From Candidatus Parvarchaeota archaeon (GTDB taxonomy: Archaea; Nanobdellota; Nanobdellia; Parvarchaeales; Parvarchaeaceae), in contig JAPDMB010000024.1 in assembly GCA_025920305.1 (NCBI GenBank), positions 1 through 7,480 on the forward strand: 7,480 nucleotides of DNA. Direction: 5' to 3'. Both the position numbers and the translations under genes were made by a program. The notes beneath the pieces are model-generated. The model worked only from the letters and a program-made list of their open reading frames with translations, searched no databases and was not told the DNA's origin. This document shows, one piece after another, positions 5,898 to 7,480 of this stretch. Every line of letters begins with the position of its first letter. The first letter of the stretch is position 1.

Positions 5898-5920
5898 CGG
5901 GGATAAATTAGATAAAATCT

Positions 5921-6868
5921 ATGGCAAGTTTGGGCAAGAAAGTCGAGAACATAAAACTTGATAAAAAGAGCCGCATAGCCGATCTGATGGCCCAGTTCAG
6001 CAGATCCGGAGGGTTCACCGCCAGGAAGCTGGCTGACGCATTCCAAATTTTCAAGGACATGGAAGCTGACAAAAACTGCTTCAAATTCCTATCCTTCCCG
6101 GCTGATATAATATCCACTGGGACGAGGGGCGTGATCGTCGATCTTGTGAAGAACAGGATGGTGGACGCGGTAATAACGACTGCGGGGATGATGGATCATG
6201 ATCTCGCGAGGCTATGGAGGGACTACTACACCGGCACTGAGAAAGCCGATGATGCCAAACTGAGGGCGAACCATATAAACAGGCTATACGATATATTCAT
6301 ACCGGATGAGAGCTATGGGTATATACTTGAGGACAAGCTCAAGCCGATGATCGCCGAAGCTGCGAAATTGAAGAAAGAATACGCTACAAACGAGCTCATC
6401 TCATTCATCGGAGAGAGAATAAAGGATGAGAAGAAAGCGGATGAAACGATAACATACTGGGCCTGGAAAAACAAGATACCTGTGGTAATACCTGGTTTCA
6501 CGGACGGAAGTTTTGGATCCCAGATATGGATGTACACCCAGAAAGACCATGACTTCAAGATAAATCCGATATTGGATGAGAACCTGCTCGCAGACATAGT
6601 CTTCACGGCCAAGAGAACCGGAGCGCTGATGATAGGAGGGGGAATCTCCAAACACCACACGATATGGTGGAATCTATTCAGGGGCGGATTAGACTACGCT
6701 ATATACATGACAACGGCTGTCGAATGGGATGGCAGCCTCTCCGGGGCGAAGTTGACAGAAGCTGTATCATGGGGGAAAGTGAAGCCAAAAGCCAGATATA
6801 TAGACGTAGAGGGAGACGCTACAATACTTCTGCCGCTGCTCTACGGGGCGTATATAGAAACCAAATGA
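5921..6868 (+). CDS. dhs: Deoxyhypusine synthase
   Basis: NAD-dependent enzyme that transfers the aminobutyl group of spermidine to one lysine of initiation factor aIF5A, the first step of hypusine formation, in the cytoplasm. The 315-residue product matches archaeal family length. Visible landmarks: STGTRG near 65-70 and TTAGMMDHDL at 86-95 (NAD and substrate pocket), PGFTDGSFGS at 191-200, GGGISKHH at 239-246, EWDGSLSGA at 268-276 and EAVSWGK ending in K286, the lysine that forms the enzyme intermediate. Some archaeal members accept agmatine instead of spermidine or make other polyamine conjugates, so the exact donor is not settled by sequence. It is divergent from the primase-dph6 operon with 83 bases between starts and appears to be read as a leaderless mRNA. 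With Dph6 nearby, two translation-factor modification enzymes sit within about 3 kb. Confidence 0.96.
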   Translation: MASLGKKVENIKLDKKSRIADLMAQFSRSGGFTARKLADAFQIFKDMEADKNCFKFLSFPADIISTGTRGVIVDLVKNRMVDAVITTAGMMDHDLARLWRDYYTGTEKADDAKLRANHINRLYDIFIPDESYGYILEDKLKPMIAEAAKLKKEYATNELISFIGERIKDEKKADETITYWAWKNKIPVVIPGFTDGSFGSQIWMYTQKDHDFKINPILDENLLADIVFTAKRTGALMIGGGISKHHTIWWNLFRGGLDYAIYMTTAVEWDGSLSGAKLTEAVSWGKVKPKARYIDVEGDATILLPLLYGAYIETK

Positions 6869-6884
6869 TGGGCTCATTAGTTAC

Positions 6885-6901
6885 CCTTTTCCTCATATTT
6901 T
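6885..6901 (+). terminator. T-rich tracts after the deoxyhypusine synthase gene
   Basis: CCCTTTTCCTCATATTTT begins about 16 bases after the dhs stop and contains two runs of four T. Archaeal termination, both intrinsic and FttA-assisted, uses U-rich stretches in the RNA, so this is a plausible end site. There is no strong hairpin immediately before it. Confidence 0.3.
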
Positions 6902-6961
6902 AATCAGTAGGTGTCCACAGAATCATCGCCCAATATGAAGCAGGCACCCCTGAGATTTAAA
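6899..6961. repeat. Imperfect inverted repeat between two convergent genes
   Basis: On the plus strand TTTAA (6899-6903), TCAG (6904-6907), GGTG (6910-6913) and CC (6915-6916) can pair in order with TTAAA (6957-6961), CTGA (6950-6953), CACC (6945-6948) and GG (6943-6944). This leaves small bulges and a 26-base loop. It gives up to 15 base pairs interrupted by internal loops and lies in the 112-base spacer between convergent genes. It could be part of a two-way termination region or a small RNA. It contains no recognised family. Confidence 0.3.
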
Positions 6962-6980
6962 CCTTTGATTCGATGCCTAC

Positions 6981-7480
6981 TTATATATTTGGCAGACTGC
7001 CTGATGGAGCCGCCGATTGCACCGGTTCATAGATCAAATAGAAGTAGTTTGAAGGGTATGAGAGGCTGTCGAGCTCCACCGAACTAAGGGGTTTGCTGAG
7101 CACCTGCAGACTGCCGCTGACATTTTGAAGCATGACCCATGTATAGTTCGAATTATCACACAGATTCTGCGTAAAGGATGTCCCGCCGAATATGCATAAT
7201 GTGGAGTTGCTCATGGTGTAATTCAGCCTGCTGGAGGAGAGGATGCCCGAGGTGACCGATGCGAGCGTAGTAAAATTCCCATTGATGACTAAACTGCTTA
7301 TAGGTCCTGGGGAAACAAAGCCTATCGCCGTAAGGTTCGAATTATACGGGGAGAATTCTGTCTGATTTGACACGAGTGAACTCGGCACAAGTATGTATTC
7401 GGAGAAGAGATTGCTGTTGGACTGCCTTGGGATAAAAAAGAATATAGAACCCACGAAGGCTACCACTATGAATATTGCAG
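6981..7480 (-). CDS. Membrane-anchored, sequon-rich surface protein of unknown function (5' end cut by window)
   Basis: The stop is the TAA at 6983-6981, and the frame stays open to the window edge, so the start lies outside. The first visible residues, AIFIVVAFVGSIFFFIP, form a hydrophobic segment suited to a transmembrane anchor or signal segment. The following 150 or so residues are rich in Ser, Asn, Thr and Tyr and contain seven N-x-S/T sequons (NQT, NLT, NFT, NYT, NST, NYT, NVS) and two cysteines (in TLCIF and NLCDN) that could form a disulfide. This fits an extracellular, N-glycosylated domain facing the medium. It has no catalytic motif and I do not recognise the family. An internal GTG at 7466 could serve as a start but would cut the hydrophobic segment, so continuation upstream is more likely. 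It could be a pilin-like or cell-envelope protein. Confidence 0.7.
   Translation of the reverse strand, partial: AIFIVVAFVGSIFFFIPRQSNSNLFSEYILVPSSLVSNQTEFSPYNSNLTAIGFVSPGPISSLVINGNFTTLASVTSGILSSSRLNYTMSNSTLCIFGGTSFTQNLCDNSNYTWVMLQNVSGSLQVLSKPLSSVELDSLSYPSNYFYLIYEPVQSAAPSGSLPNI

Noticed and set aside
6906..6981. AGTAGGT (6906-6912) can pair with GCCTACT (6975-6981), spanning 76 bases with TTCGA near the end, like a tRNA
   Set aside because: No T-stem, D-stem or anticodon stem can be formed at the expected places on either strand.

Overview
This window is a compact stretch of an archaeal chromosome. The evidence is the gene content (20S proteasome beta subunit, archaeal CPSF1/FttA nuclease, archaeo-eukaryotic primase, diphthamide ligase, deoxyhypusine synthase), TATA boxes about 26 bases upstream of several starts, few clear Shine-Dalgarno sites, and heavy use of ATA (Ile) and AGG (Arg) codons. 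A primase small subunit that carries its own iron-sulfur-type C-terminal domain, together with very short spacers, points to a reduced-genome DPANN-type archaeon. An acidophilic Micrarchaeota (ARMAN-like) member is my best guess, but this is inference and not proven.

Layout: (1) 1-455, minus strand, 3' end outside the window: a ribbon-helix-helix DNA-binding domain fused to a sugar-nucleotidyltransferase-like domain with an altered active-site loop. (2) 456-711: a divergent promoter region with several TATA-like boxes, a 12-bp palindrome and two adjacent hairpins just ahead of the proteasome gene. (3) 712-3889, plus strand: proteasome beta subunit, FttA/aCPSF1 transcription-termination nuclease, and a small P-loop nucleotide kinase. 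The proteasome-FttA pair is a gene order also known from methanogens. (4) 3871-5837, minus strand: a fused DNA primase followed by the diphthine-ammonia ligase; the latter overlaps the kinase gene tail to tail by 19 bases. (5) 5838-5920: an 83-bp divergent promoter that appears to drive two leaderless mRNAs. (6) 5921-6868, plus strand: deoxyhypusine synthase. (7) 6869-6980: a convergent spacer with T-tracts and an imperfect inverted repeat. (8) 6981-7480, minus strand, 5' end outside the window: an unrecognised membrane-anchored surface protein with seven N-glycosylation sequons.

The known genes serve core information processing: protein turnover, mRNA 3'-end formation, replication priming, and the two signature modifications of translation factors (diphthamide on aEF2, hypusine on aIF5A). 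I see no insertion sequence, CRISPR array, tRNA or rRNA. The least ordinary parts are the RHH-nucleotidyltransferase fusion, the primase architecture, the structured segment upstream of the proteasome gene and the heavily sequon-decorated surface protein.
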